A stretch of 64,000 bases of DNA from positions 44,412-108,411 of IMG/VR virus record IMGVR_UViG_3300001450_009970. The stretch is one strand, 5' to 3'. Both the position numbers and the translations under genes were made by a program. Of this stretch, positions 31,791 through 43,500 are shown piece after piece. This stretch comes from a virus. How positions within the stretch are numbered: the stretch's first letter is position 1; each line of letters opens with the position of its first letter. Under the pieces are notes generated by a model. It made no database searches, was not told where the DNA came from, and saw nothing but the letters and a program-made list of their open reading frames with translations.

Positions 31791-32560
31791 TATCGTTTAA
31801 ATAATTTTTTTATTGACTTATTAAAATTGTAACTTATGGCTACTCCTATTTGAGGACCGTAAGTAACATTGTTATTTACAAATTGAAGTCCGTATCCAAT
31901 AAAAGGACCCGCAACCCATGAACTTTCATTGGATTGAATCATGCTCTTATCTATAATAGCTCCTTCAATTTTACCGACCTTAAAATTAGGATAATCTGAT
32001 GTAACAAATATTTCATAATTTCCATTCTTCTCGATTATTCCAGTTTTAAATGTCATACCAAAACTATTAGTATTTAATGAAGCACTGGCATCATAGGATC
32101 CTGTTGAATCTATTTTAAATCGAGTAATTCCTTCAAGTTTTTGAAAATTACCTTCAGAATATATCGAATCATACTCCCATTTAATTCCATTGCTTCCGTC
32201 AGAATATTTTATAATTTCGGTTTCTAATAAGGTAGTATCATGAATTATTATTGTCTCGGTCTTTATAATAACTTTAGGGTTATTCTTAAGATCTTTTATA
32301 TCATTATATAAAGCCTTATTTAAGTCTTTTAATTCTTTCTTAGAAGCAATGAGAATACCCTTCTCATATACTAGATCACCATTTCTAGACCTATAGGTTT
32401 TAATGCTATCGCTTAAAGCTGTTGAATTATTTATAGTAATTGCAAGCTCATCATTAATATTAGAAGATATATTGCACTGTCTGAATAGCAAGATTGCCAA
32501 TATGACAATTGCTATCCAGGTAATTATATTTAAGCTCGTTTTTTTCATAAAATTATTCAA
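31790..32560 (-). CDS. Membrane-anchored coiled-coil protein with a beta-barrel-like C-terminus
   Basis: The 256-residue protein has one N-terminal transmembrane helix (NIITWIAIVILAILLF, residues 12-27) with a short basic inside end, a coiled-coil stretch (50-95), and a C-terminal half of alternating strands ending VTYGPQIGVAISYNFNKS. Proteins of this kind, a TM anchor plus coiled coil with an outer-membrane-like end, occur in Bacteroidota and their phages. A spanin-like or envelope role is possible, but there is no direct evidence. It overlaps the fibre gene by eight bases and the next gene by one, so it is made with the tail proteins. Confidence 0.7.
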   Translation of the reverse strand: MNNFMKKTSLNIITWIAIVILAILLFRQCNISSNINDELAITINNSTALSDSIKTYRSRNGDLVYEKGILIASKKELKDLNKALYNDIKDLKNNPKVIIKTETIIIHDTTLLETEIIKYSDGSNGIKWEYDSIYSEGNFQKLEGITRFKIDSTGSYDASASLNTNSFGMTFKTGIIEKNGNYEIFVTSDYPNFKVGKIEGAIIDKSMIQSNESSWVAGPFIGYGLQFVNNNVTYGPQIGVAISYNFNKSIKKLFKR

Positions 32561-35500
32561 AACGTTGTTCTTTAAAATTCACAGTACATTGCGCACTACC
32601 AGTACTTCTTCTACCTACTACAAAACAACGCCATTTACATCCAGCAGGCACATACATTGACATTGTGCCAAGGTTACCCTCAATTTCAGCCATTTGTTCA
32701 AAACCATAAGGCACCGCACCACTGCTAATATAATATTTTCCAAAATTTCCGCCTGGTCCATTTTCAAGATAAAAGGCAGCACGAAACATTCGAGCCGCAC
32801 TATTACCACCGGTAGGGTGATTCTGACTAGACATAGTTATTATTCTATCATAAGTTCTAGAAGGCATATCATTAACAGTTGCATTATTAAAAACTGAACT
32901 TCCACCGTAAAAGTTATAACTAGAACTAAGGTAATTATATGTTGTTGGTTGAGGACTAGTTACCGACGTACTTGTTGTTGTACCAACCGTTACCCATGCT
33001 ACTGTTGTAGTAGTTGTAGTAGTTGTAGTTGCTTTAGTATAATTAAGAATAGCGTCATTACTAGTAAATGTAGATTTCATTGTTGACGAAGTATTAGTTG
33101 CTACTTGGGTTTGCCACTTAGCAGTTCCGTCAGAAGCAGTACACGTCAATATTTTATTGGCTCCAGGATTAGTAGTTCCTCCAGAAATTTTAATAGTATC
33201 TGTGGTAGTTAAATTTATAGCTGATGATGCACCGCTAGTTTGAATAGTAATATCTCCTTGATTTCCACCCGTCGCAGTACCGTTACCATAACTTTTTATT
33301 ACAATATCTCTATCAGCTAATATTTCAATATCATTACTAGATCCACCTGTAGCATTCAATTTTATGTCATCTTTCGAATCTATAAGTATATCTTTTGCAG
33401 CATAAAGATAAATTTCATCAGCAGAATCTAAATAAATAGAACTTGAAGTATTAGTAGTACGAATTACCATATCTATTAATGCACCACCTGCAATTCCAGT
33501 AACGGCTCCTGAAGAAAGGAAATTTCCGGAAGATTCTATGACAAATCGTCCGTGATAACCAAAATCAGTACTACTAGCACTTCTACCACTTTGACCGCTA
33601 CCTTGTTCTATAAATATCTTCCCATACATATTTATAGGATTTAATGTATGTCCACTAACAGTCATCGAATCTCGTTTATCCCATAATGTAATAGCTGAGC
33701 CTCCGTTTTTGATTCCAGTAGAAGGAGAATAAATATTTAATTTTCCATAAGGATTTGGCGCATAAGCATAAGTACTACCGGATCCTAAAGATGTATGTAG
33801 ATTCATATCATCTTTAGGATCTTCAGTTTTACTTCCTAAATATAATGTAGATCTATCATTACCATCGCCATTAAACATTATATCACTATAATGCTTTCCA
33901 ATATTAGTATATTGATTTGTACCAGTATCAAATCCAGGAGAATTTGCAGTCAATTTAATACCACCTGCAATATTTACTTTATCTGTTGTATATTTGGTTC
34001 TAGTATATGTAATACCAGATCCAAAATTAAATACTACTGGTTTAGTAGCAGGTGAGCCTGAATAACCTGGAACACCGTTAGGCAAACCAGATACCGTACC
34101 CCAAGTAAAATTATTTGCTGTAGTAGGAACGGTACTGTCATAACTACCATATATTGCCCCAGCAGCATCACTCGTAGTACCATTCCGTTTAACCTGCTGT
34201 ATTGCAGTATAATTATTAATATCATATCCTAGAGCCATTCTTGGTCTTATAGAATCATTTCCACTTCCAATAAGAAGAGTTTTATATTGTTGTCCACCAG
34301 CAGCAATATCACCGGTTAAAAAATTACTCGGCATACTATGTTTTCCAATAGTAACTCCTTCAAGAATATTATTATCATCCTGTAATTTTATTCTACCATC
34401 GTAACTTCTTATTGCAATAGGTTCTAATAATTTAGTCGAACTAGAACCTAAATCCGTTCCAGCTGCAGTTGGTGTAAAACCAGTACTTGTTCTACTATCA
34501 CCAGCAACATAAATTTTAAATTCACTTTCATACAATTCACCTTGCCCTGGTCGATTCATATGAATTCTCCAGCCAGCACCAGATTCTTCATTCTTCCAAT
34601 AACTATCCCAAAGAATATTGCTACTTACTGCTTCACCACGACCCATAGATAAAGCACCATTTAAAATTTTGACAGAATATTGCCAGTGTATACCTGGAGA
34701 AGTTGTTAAAGGATCCCCAATTTTTAATGTATTTCTTATTGCAGCTTCACCGCCACGAGTAATACGAAATTGTTCTACTAACGAAGAACCATTCAAAGTT
34801 GTATAATTTATTTTCGCTTCATCAAGAGTAAAATTCTCATCTCGAGTTCCAGTTAATAGCCTTAAATTAATATCTCCGTTCGATTTTTCTGTTTGTATTC
34901 TTATAGTACCGGTTCCAGATGTGTCACCTACACTTATATTTGCATTTTGATTTTTTGCATTCAAAAATACTTTTCCTGATGGTCCCTTTGCATTTAATGT
35001 AATATCTCCTTCAGATCCACTTATACTATCAGTTCTAGTACTATCAATAGTAAATCCTGATGCTCCTTTAAAAATATTTGCATACTTATTAAAATCTGGA
35101 CTTCCGATAACTGCATCACCAGAAGTATATTCACCACCTAGTCCTAAATAAATACCGGCATTTAAATTAGATTGCATTATTAATGCAGTTGGTTGCTCAC
35201 TTGGACCAGGGGCATTACTAGCAGTTACAGCATCTTCTAAATGTCCAAAAACATGTACATTAACTCCGGCTTTATTTCCATCGTTAAACCCAAAGAAATC
35301 CGGCGTATTACGATCATTAAGAGGGGTGGCAATATCCGTTGCAACATATTCACCACCATTAAGAACACCTTGATATCTTTTTATATCTGCTGAAACTCCG
35401 TCAGCACCAGTATCTCCTTTGACACCTTTTATATTTATAGTAGATACCCAAGTTGAACCAGTATAATTCCAAACAGTCCCACCAATATCTAATACTTTAT

Positions 35501-35735
35501 CATTAGCTAATGAAGTACTTAAAAAAGTAGCACCACTTGTTCCACTAACATTGCTAGTATTCCATTGAGATCCTCGAACCCCGTTAGCACCATTAGGTCC
35601 TACGGGTCCTGCAATTCCAATAGGTCCTGGGGGTCCGCCTCCGCTCAATATTAATTGATCAAAGTTAAAATTAAGTTTTTCTATTGCCTGTGATAACGAA
35701 TCCGATGAGATAAGTTCTTTAATTTGTATTGGCAT
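32553..35735 (-). CDS. Tail fibre/adhesin with collagen-like repeats
   Basis: The 1060-residue protein begins MPIQIKELISSDSLSQAIEK, a likely attachment domain. A collagen-like stretch follows, seven Gly-x-y triplets from about 34 to 55 (GPPGPIGIAGPVGPNGANG), and a second short one near 103 (KGVKGDTGADG). The middle holds long beta-solenoid sequence with repeated GDITL/NINLR strands. Near 900 there is a run of eight threonines (KATTTTTTTT), coded by a tandem 9-base repeat at about 33003-33030. The C-terminal 150 residues form a compact domain (NNATVNDMPSRTYDRIITMS to KEQRFE) suited to receptor binding. No peptidase S74 chaperone is seen. Confidence 0.85.
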   Translation of the reverse strand: MPIQIKELISSDSLSQAIEKLNFNFDQLILSGGGPPGPIGIAGPVGPNGANGVRGSQWNTSNVSGTSGATFLSTSLANDKVLDIGGTVWNYTGSTWVSTINIKGVKGDTGADGVSADIKRYQGVLNGGEYVATDIATPLNDRNTPDFFGFNDGNKAGVNVHVFGHLEDAVTASNAPGPSEQPTALIMQSNLNAGIYLGLGGEYTSGDAVIGSPDFNKYANIFKGASGFTIDSTRTDSISGSEGDITLNAKGPSGKVFLNAKNQNANISVGDTSGTGTIRIQTEKSNGDINLRLLTGTRDENFTLDEAKINYTTLNGSSLVEQFRITRGGEAAIRNTLKIGDPLTTSPGIHWQYSVKILNGALSMGRGEAVSSNILWDSYWKNEESGAGWRIHMNRPGQGELYESEFKIYVAGDSRTSTGFTPTAAGTDLGSSSTKLLEPIAIRSYDGRIKLQDDNNILEGVTIGKHSMPSNFLTGDIAAGGQQYKTLLIGSGNDSIRPRMALGYDINNYTAIQQVKRNGTTSDAAGAIYGSYDSTVPTTANNFTWGTVSGLPNGVPGYSGSPATKPVVFNFGSGITYTRTKYTTDKVNIAGGIKLTANSPGFDTGTNQYTNIGKHYSDIMFNGDGNDRSTLYLGSKTEDPKDDMNLHTSLGSGSTYAYAPNPYGKLNIYSPSTGIKNGGSAITLWDKRDSMTVSGHTLNPINMYGKIFIEQGSGQSGRSASSTDFGYHGRFVIESSGNFLSSGAVTGIAGGALIDMVIRTTNTSSSIYLDSADEIYLYAAKDILIDSKDDIKLNATGGSSNDIEILADRDIVIKSYGNGTATGGNQGDITIQTSGASSAINLTTTDTIKISGGTTNPGANKILTCTASDGTAKWQTQVATNTSSTMKSTFTSNDAILNYTKATTTTTTTTTVAWVTVGTTTSTSVTSPQPTTYNYLSSSYNFYGGSSVFNNATVNDMPSRTYDRIITMSSQNHPTGGNSAARMFRAAFYLENGPGGNFGKYYISSGAVPYGFEQMAEIEGNLGTMSMYVPAGCKWRCFVVGRRSTGSAQCTVNFKEQRFE

Positions 35736-35743
35736 CTATTAAT

Positions 35744-38700
35744 TTATTTTTTTCTTAATAATACCTTAAGGGAAATTGAAGTTAATTTCCTTTCTTCTGG
35801 TATGTTATATATCAATTTAAAATTCAAATTAGAATTAACTAGATTCTGAGTTCTAAAGTTTCTTGTATTTTGAAAACTATATATTCTTCTATCAGTATCA
35901 TTAAGGCCTAATTCTAATAATTCAAAGCTATTGATATTATTTCTATATCGTAATTCACTTAATTCTATTGTGTCTATAGAATATACTTTTAAAATATTTT
36001 GTTTAATATATGATTTGACATCATCATTTATAGTATCTTTTAATCCTGTTGATAATGCTGGATTAACAAATGTAGTAAATACTGATGAAATATTATCACC
36101 TATTAAATATTTTTCTAAAGCCTTTTCAATATATACCCATAATTCAACTATTGGCGGATTATTAAATGCCAAAGTAGTAGAATCATTATTTGTTCTTCCT
36201 GTATTTCCAGAAACTGTTGTATTTTCACCAGTATTTTGAATTCTACTTACAATATCAAAATCAAGATCAGACGGTAAAAATAATTCTCTACCTCCTATTT
36301 TTGAATCATTAATATCTATATCATTGAATGATTCTAGCTCTATAGTTTCTGGAAGATTCATTATTTTAGATCCGTAAAAAGATCTTTTTTCAAGCATACT
36401 ATGAGTACCTTTAATTTTTTTGAATGATGCCTTATCATCATATCTTAAGAAATAATCGTTGCTCCAATTAGATAAAGTTGTATCAAAATCAAGATAATTA
36501 ATAGCAATCTCATTAATCTTTGGATATACTGGATTGAATCCATCTATACGAGTAAGTTCAAGTAATCCTTTAGGATTGTTTTCATTTACCTTATTATGAT
36601 ACATGTTTTTTATTTTTGCAAATCCTTCAGCGGCAGTATCAAATGTTACATTATCTATAATACCGTCGACCTTATCAGCAGCTATTCCTTGATTTGTTAA
36701 TGCAGGTTTTAATGTAGTAACATCATTCTTATAGAATAAAACATCTTTAAATCTTGGCGTATAATTACCATTATATCTTGTAATAGGAGCAACATAAGTT
36801 CTATTAAGAAATTCTAATGTAGATCCAATAGAATCCGATGTAGTAGAAAATGTTGTAGGTCTATTAAAATCTTCAATCGATCCAAATGTAGTTACTTTAT
36901 TTTCCTGCTCAGGTTTTAATAGCTCAATTAAATATGAATTAGATTTAGCAGCTACGCCAGTAGAACCAACGTCCCAGTATTCTATAACTGGATCTCCACT
37001 ATTAATCTTATCAGCTATTGTTGCAAATGAGATATTATTCATCATTCGTTTATGTGCATTAAATCCACCAGGATAAATTGGCGCAGTTGCAACTCTATTA
37101 TTTAATGAAAGTGGTGATCCACTTGCCCAAATATCATTTGTAATATCAGTAGTAACACCACTAGTTTCAAGTTCAATAGTTTTACAAATAATAGAATTAG
37201 TATAAACTTTTTTAATTCCTTTATATGTAAGCTTATCACCTGAAAAATATGTAATAATAATATCACCATATTCACCACCAGCACTTGCATTTATGTCATT
37301 TGAAAAATTTGGAATAGATTTATCGAGTCCATCAACTCTACTTAAACCTGGTATTTTAAGTAATCCAAAAAACGGATCTAATACATCTGTTATTCCATAA
37401 CAATCTCGTGGTGATCTTGGATCTATTACTGTAAGGCTACCATAAATTTCTAATGTTCCTGATACTTCAATTGTTTTATATACTGTTGGATCATTTATAT
37501 CCCCAGTAGCATATAATGCAGCTTTATCATATTTGTGATCTGCAGTATACAGTATTGTCCGATCAAAATATCTTGACGGTGTACTGGTTGCACTAGCACC
37601 TACTGTCGGTTCAAATAATTCATCCTCAAATCCAATACCAATTACAAAAGTTATATGCTTAAATGTATCATTCTTAATAAATCTATATCTTAAATTCGAA
37701 TCATCGTCAAATACAAGAACTGCACTAAATTTATAATCATTAAATTTGTCAGTTGCTTCAGTAATTATATCATTAATATTAAATTTAATCTCTTGATCTG
37801 TATTACTTTTTTCAGATATTTTAACTTTAATTCCTCTAAAAAATGTTTCTGCAAAATTAGCAGTATCACCACCACTAAATATCGAATATTTAAATTTAGT
37901 TGGAAATTCTACAGATCCAGCCTTATCTTGTGTGAAATATTCAAGAAATTTATCAACAGTTACATTATATAAATCTACAAGATCTAATTCGCTATCAAAA
38001 TAGCTATATGATTTTTTCTTTTCATCATCAGTCATATATGCAGGATAGCTCTGAAGATAGTACCATTCATGTGTATAGAATTTTGGATCCTGATTAAATG
38101 CATTAAATGAAGGAGAAAAATTAGAATATCTAAATGCTTCAGATACATCAAATCTATAGTCGTTTTCTCTAACATCTTTACCTTGATCGTCATAAACCCA
38201 TTTATTAATAAATGGAATTATTCGTGATTGAGTCGATAAATTAAGATTAATATTTTCATTTAATCTGTCATATTCATTAACATTATTTAATGTCATTTCA
38301 CCGCTAAGTTCGTCAATATCACCAGCTAATTTAATAAATCCACCAGAAGTTATAAACTGTGAAGTAGGTCCTATTAATTTATTTATCGCTGTAACACCAG
38401 TACTTCCTATAGCAGCAGCTTCTTGATAAGCTAATAAACTTGTAGGATTTGAATCAACATCGTTAGTATAATCAGTATTATGGAAATCAAAATCGAAATC
38501 TTTTACTGGATACATACTTAAAAATCCAGTTCCATTTTCAACCGTATCATATAATGTAATTTTACGTCCGCTATTAATTGAAATTACTTGATCCGCATCT
38601 TCAATTTGAACAACTCGATATTTATCAAAGTCATTTAATTTTATTATATCAGATCCAAGAGGACCGAATGAAGGATTATCTAAATAATGATTTACACTTT

Positions 38701-40525
38701 TTATTTTACTCCATCCAGTCTGAGTTTTTAAATATTTATCAGTTGTAAGTACAACAATATCTTCACTATTTACTACAACATAATTTTCTTTGGAATCTGT
38801 TCCGCCAGTAAAAGTCGTTTTTGCAACAAATCCTGTAGTTTCAAGAGCTGTTGATGGTATTACAGTTGAATAACTTGCGCCTATCGCTGGTACATAATCA
38901 ACACCAAAAATATTTATTGTATCTGATGAATTTAATTTATATGATTGAATTTCTATTTTATTCCAAATGGTATTAACAAATCTTGAATAAACAATAACTT
39001 TAGTTCCTACTTCAACTGCTCTAAAAATTTCACGATCACCATCTAATTTAATTATATTATTCAGTGCCTTTCTTAAAGCAATTGCCACCTGTTCTTTAGT
39101 TCCATTTAAACTATATGTTCTTCCAGCAATAGTACCAGCAGGTAATCCTGAAGTTGCTGTAACCGTATGTGATAATACTGAATCTTTATGCGTACCATAA
39201 TCAGAAGGATTATCATAAATTTCTTTTACTCTAATTTGATCACCGCTAAAAGGATTATTTGTTATATCAATTATTGCATAAGGGCGACCATAATCTTTTG
39301 GTCTAAAAGCATCTATAGAATCAATAGGCTTGGAGAATCCTGTAAATGATTCCCAATTTACAGTTTTATCATCTATTCTTAATTGAGTGTTATCATCCCA
39401 TAGACCACCGTTCTTTAAAGAATATAATTTTCCTGTTTTATCTTTTACAAATCCAAATCGTGGAATATTATCAAAATATTCATCTTTTGGAATAACTCCA
39501 GACTGTTTATCCAGATAGATTTTTATTCCATTTTCATTTGTTTGTATTTGGGATTCTATATTATCAGCATATCCAACAGTATCAGATTCCGGCTTTGGTA
39601 ATTGAATAACTTCATTAGTCCTATCTGCAAATAATGCAGCCCCATTTAATTTAAATTTCCCAATTTCTTCTGCATTACAGTAGAATCCAAAATATCTATT
39701 TATTTCATATTTTTTTGCATCAACATCATCAAATAGAAATTCCATATTTAAGATATTTGCACATACTATTCCGTTAGTTTGAAAACCATTTGTAATTAAA
39801 TTTTCTATTTCCATGATTGTCTTATCACGAATTAAAAGATCCTCATACATGAATGCCTTTTTCTCTGTCATTTCACCTCTATCAAATGATATTCCGTTCC
39901 ATGTGGTAAATTCATTTTTTACAAAATTTATATTTATAGGAGCTTCAGGAAACAATTCATCTTTTACATGCCTTCTAATATATCTTCCAATATTTGTATT
40001 TTCTGTAAGGTCTATAATAGCATGAATTTTACTAGATTCTATAATATTTTTATAAAAATCATTATCAATACTAGTAGCAGTTGCTGTATATCCGACAGGA
40101 TCTGGATTCTTAAATACTACGAAATAATCAGGGATATTAAGCGGTTCTAACCATAACGGCGCAAATACTGCAAATTCTTCATTATATAATTTTGAAATTT
40201 TTGGATATGCACCGGCGGAATAAGTCATATCATATTGTTCCTTAAAATTAGATTTAACAGATAAACTATCATCTTTAATTACGGGTGAATATGCTATAGC
40301 TTTAGGGAATTTTCCTTTATCGTAAAAGTTAAAAAGATCTTGTGAATAACTTCCACCACTTACTTTAAAACCTTTGAATCTTGCATCCGATAATTCTTCA
40401 GCTTCATCAAATGATTCCAGAAAGATTTTATCTTTTGAATCTACTACAACTTTAATATTGGTAGTAAGCTTTGAATTAGTTCTAGTCATCCCAAAGCTTA
40501 CTTTTTGTAAAATACGTTTAGCCAT
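35744..40525 (-). CDS. Giant tail/baseplate structural protein
   Basis: This 1593-residue protein is the largest in the window. The N-terminal 300 residues (KRILQKVSFGMTRTNSKLTT; FAPLWLEPLNIPDYFVVFKN) look like a conserved attachment part, and the rest is a series of beta-rich segments. I do not recognise a domain. The C-terminus returns to strand-rich sequence (LNFKLIYNIPEERKLTSISL). It lies between two other very large genes with gaps of 2 and 8 bases. A distal baseplate or long-fibre role is inferred from size and position. Confidence 0.75.
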   Translation of the reverse strand: MAKRILQKVSFGMTRTNSKLTTNIKVVVDSKDKIFLESFDEAEELSDARFKGFKVSGGSYSQDLFNFYDKGKFPKAIAYSPVIKDDSLSVKSNFKEQYDMTYSAGAYPKISKLYNEEFAVFAPLWLEPLNIPDYFVVFKNPDPVGYTATATSIDNDFYKNIIESSKIHAIIDLTENTNIGRYIRRHVKDELFPEAPININFVKNEFTTWNGISFDRGEMTEKKAFMYEDLLIRDKTIMEIENLITNGFQTNGIVCANILNMEFLFDDVDAKKYEINRYFGFYCNAEEIGKFKLNGAALFADRTNEVIQLPKPESDTVGYADNIESQIQTNENGIKIYLDKQSGVIPKDEYFDNIPRFGFVKDKTGKLYSLKNGGLWDDNTQLRIDDKTVNWESFTGFSKPIDSIDAFRPKDYGRPYAIIDITNNPFSGDQIRVKEIYDNPSDYGTHKDSVLSHTVTATSGLPAGTIAGRTYSLNGTKEQVAIALRKALNNIIKLDGDREIFRAVEVGTKVIVYSRFVNTIWNKIEIQSYKLNSSDTINIFGVDYVPAIGASYSTVIPSTALETTGFVAKTTFTGGTDSKENYVVVNSEDIVVLTTDKYLKTQTGWSKIKSVNHYLDNPSFGPLGSDIIKLNDFDKYRVVQIEDADQVISINSGRKITLYDTVENGTGFLSMYPVKDFDFDFHNTDYTNDVDSNPTSLLAYQEAAAIGSTGVTAINKLIGPTSQFITSGGFIKLAGDIDELSGEMTLNNVNEYDRLNENINLNLSTQSRIIPFINKWVYDDQGKDVRENDYRFDVSEAFRYSNFSPSFNAFNQDPKFYTHEWYYLQSYPAYMTDDEKKKSYSYFDSELDLVDLYNVTVDKFLEYFTQDKAGSVEFPTKFKYSIFSGGDTANFAETFFRGIKVKISEKSNTDQEIKFNINDIITEATDKFNDYKFSAVLVFDDDSNLRYRFIKNDTFKHITFVIGIGFEDELFEPTVGASATSTPSRYFDRTILYTADHKYDKAALYATGDINDPTVYKTIEVSGTLEIYGSLTVIDPRSPRDCYGITDVLDPFFGLLKIPGLSRVDGLDKSIPNFSNDINASAGGEYGDIIITYFSGDKLTYKGIKKVYTNSIICKTIELETSGVTTDITNDIWASGSPLSLNNRVATAPIYPGGFNAHKRMMNNISFATIADKINSGDPVIEYWDVGSTGVAAKSNSYLIELLKPEQENKVTTFGSIEDFNRPTTFSTTSDSIGSTLEFLNRTYVAPITRYNGNYTPRFKDVLFYKNDVTTLKPALTNQGIAADKVDGIIDNVTFDTAAEGFAKIKNMYHNKVNENNPKGLLELTRIDGFNPVYPKINEIAINYLDFDTTLSNWSNDYFLRYDDKASFKKIKGTHSMLEKRSFYGSKIMNLPETIELESFNDIDINDSKIGGRELFLPSDLDFDIVSRIQNTGENTTVSGNTGRTNNDSTTLAFNNPPIVELWVYIEKALEKYLIGDNISSVFTTFVNPALSTGLKDTINDDVKSYIKQNILKVYSIDTIELSELRYRNNINSFELLELGLNDTDRRIYSFQNTRNFRTQNLVNSNLNFKLIYNIPEERKLTSISLKVLLRKK

Positions 40526-40527
40526 TA

Positions 40528-43500
40528 CTATTTAGATATGTTTGGTTGACTGCTTAATGTAGTAGTCAAAGAATCATTCAAATCATTTATAGTATTTTGG
40601 AAAGATTTTACTGGTGTATCAGTTACATCTAAATTATTCGATTTATACTTAGCAGTAACAGTGACATCAAAAGAAAACCGTTCATCTAATCCATAAAAGA
40701 CATCGATTCCAAGTGTTTTATTATATATCAATTGATCCAGTTTCGCATTAAGTTTACCACCAACTAACCCAAGTTCATCAGTACCATCACCAAAGAAATC
40801 AGTCATTCTATATTGAAATACTAGTGGAATACTTAAGCTTTTAGTATTTCCAAAGCTTATTTTCTTTGTTGATTTTGAACTGCTACCAGCAACACGACCA
40901 AATTCATGATCTTGCATCTTAGGAAAGAAGTAAGCACCACAGCTACGACCACCTAATAAATATTGATCATTGCTATCAAATCCAGATTTAACACCTCGAT
41001 TTAATGTGGTATCATAAAATAATGCTGCCTGTTTATTACCATTTGTTTCGGCATTATCTAATCGAGATAATATAGTATTTCTGAATTTTATAGGGAATGC
41101 TGCTTGCATCAAAAGTGTAGAATATCCAGTAGCAAGGCCAGAATCATATCCTATCTCTTTTGCATCTATAGCAAAAAACGGATGTAATTTATGAACACCT
41201 AAAAGTATATCATAATTTAATATACCAGTTGTAGAATGTTCACTAAGTGCTTCATCTATAGTAGCTAATGTTGTAGAAGTACCAACCAATGGAGAAATCC
41301 AAAAGTTCGAACTACTTCTATCAAATGGCGTAGTTCCAACAGGATAATCAAATTTATCTTCTAAATCATCTACGCTTGAAGCTGGTAATGTAGTAAAATT
41401 ACCATTGGCGTCATTCGCTTTAGGCACACCTGTATCATCAATATCACTATATAGCGACGAAGTTCCGTCTATATTTGAATATCTAAAATTTATGAATTGT
41501 CCTAATGATTGAGAAGACTGAAATGGTAATTCAGACCTAACTGTAGCAAATGGATTAGGTGCTCCAGTAGTATTAGTAAGTTTCTCAGAAATATTTAATT
41601 TATCAATAAGCATAGGAACAACATCATATCTATCCTCAACATTATATGCCGAGTCATTACCGTTATATTTGTAATTTCCTTGTAGTGGATCAATAGTATT
41701 CCAAGATGCAATAGGTTTTCTATTAACAGGACCGAAGATTCTAGAATAAAGTTCCATTTCTGAAGCTCTTTCATTTTCAATAGTTAAGAAATATGTCTTG
41801 GTAATAATTACGCCTTTACTTATGCTTAATGCGGCTACTTCATCTTTATAGTTAGGCGCATTAATATATAGTTTTCCATTATTTTCTGCACGATATTCAT
41901 TACCACTTTCATCGATTATTCTAATATTAAGCTGGCCTTTAGTTCTTTCAATTAAATCTCTAACTACTTGCAATTCGTCCTGAATTGACTTGATTTTTTC
42001 AAACATTGAAATAGGTGTTTGCTGTTCATCAACAAAACCAGAAGCTAATTCCAATCCGCTATGAGCAAAATACCGTCCGTTAGATTCAGTACTTTCTGAT
42101 ACGTGCCTATAAACACCTTTGGTTTCTAGATCCTCTTGTAATTCAATTCGTACACTTTCTTTAGTAGCTTCTTCTGTAATATCATCAACACTTATTTGTG
42201 ATTCTAATTCATCAGGGAAATCTACACGAATAATTTCAGTATATGCAGATTTTGTAGGATTTGCAGGATATCCTGCTTCAGAAACAGATTTAATTCTAAA
42301 TTCTATTCCTTCACCTCCTTTAATAGCAAGGTCTAATTGATTAATATTTACCGAATCTGAATTTTCATTTTCTTCTACAACCCAACTTACCAATCCGGTA
42401 TTAGGATCTGTAACTCTTTTTCTAACTGGAGTTTTAATTTCATTCCAAGTAGAAAATGAACCACGTCTTGTAGAGCCATCAGCCTCAGTAAATTCAATTT
42501 GATCAGCTGAATTAGCACCACCATCTTTTGTTACATATCTATATTGAATTTCAAATTGTACTACTTCCTGTGGTGTAGTTTGATTTGAAAATTTAGCATC
42601 AGGCAATGGCCAGAATCCACGTAATCTATATTTTGGTGTTGTACCCGTAATATTAGATTCAATTGTTTTTGTATTTATATCTCTTACTGAAGATGCATAC
42701 AATTTTGAACGTGAACTTCTTTGACCTATAAGAGCATTTAATTCATTTCTATCCGCATCTCTTTCAACTTTAGATTTATATTTTTTATTTCCTAGCTGAG
42801 ATTGCTTTTTATTAATTGCAATATCAAATTGTGAAATTTCATTTTTAAGTTTTACCTTTTCAGAATGTAATTTCTTGATTTCATCAATTATTGGCGTATC
42901 TGTAATGTGTCTATTAATTTGTGTTACTTTAAAATCTGTAGCTGTAATTAATGGTGAACTAGGTATTTCTGCTAAAATAGAAGGCACTGTTCCTTCTTTA
43001 GCCATTGAAAAAAGAAATGCACCAAAATCTACAACATCATCTTTATAATACTGATCTAGTGTTCTTGTAGTATTTCCATCATCAATAGTTAAATCATTTG
43101 AAAAATATCCAACACCAGGCGACCAGTTAGTTGCTTTAATTTCTGAATCTGGATCGATTGGCTTTATAAACATTACTGTTCTTTCATTAAAACCTACATT
43201 AACTTCTACAAGACTTGCAGCATTATTATCACCAAAGAAAATAAGATTATCATTTCCAATAGATATTTTTTCAAATCCTTCAAGTAATTCAACAGAAACT
43301 GTAGAAGTTCCTTCGTCTATTGAAGTAATTTTATATCGTGTATTTCTTGATTCAGAATTAATTACAATAGAATCATTGATTTTCAATTGTTGTGTATTAA
43401 TATATCTTGAATCTCTATCTGAATATGTTAATTTATCTAGCTTAAATTTTAAATCACGTTTAGTAATTTCCTCACCATTTTCCGTAACTGTTATAGGATT

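Noticed and set aside
33000-33035. Triplet-rich repeat as a possible CRISPR or regulatory array
   Set aside because: It is a short in-frame threonine run within the fibre gene, without spacers.
35805-35813. A GATATATAA copy in the end of the 1593-residue protein gene
   Set aside because: It is within coding DNA and 69 bases from the fibre start. It may be real but is not strong enough to list as a promoter.
40721-40729. A GATATATAA copy inside the 1210-residue protein gene
   Set aside because: It lies 195 bases from the next start codon and codes for ordinary residues; chance occurrence in AT-rich DNA is enough.
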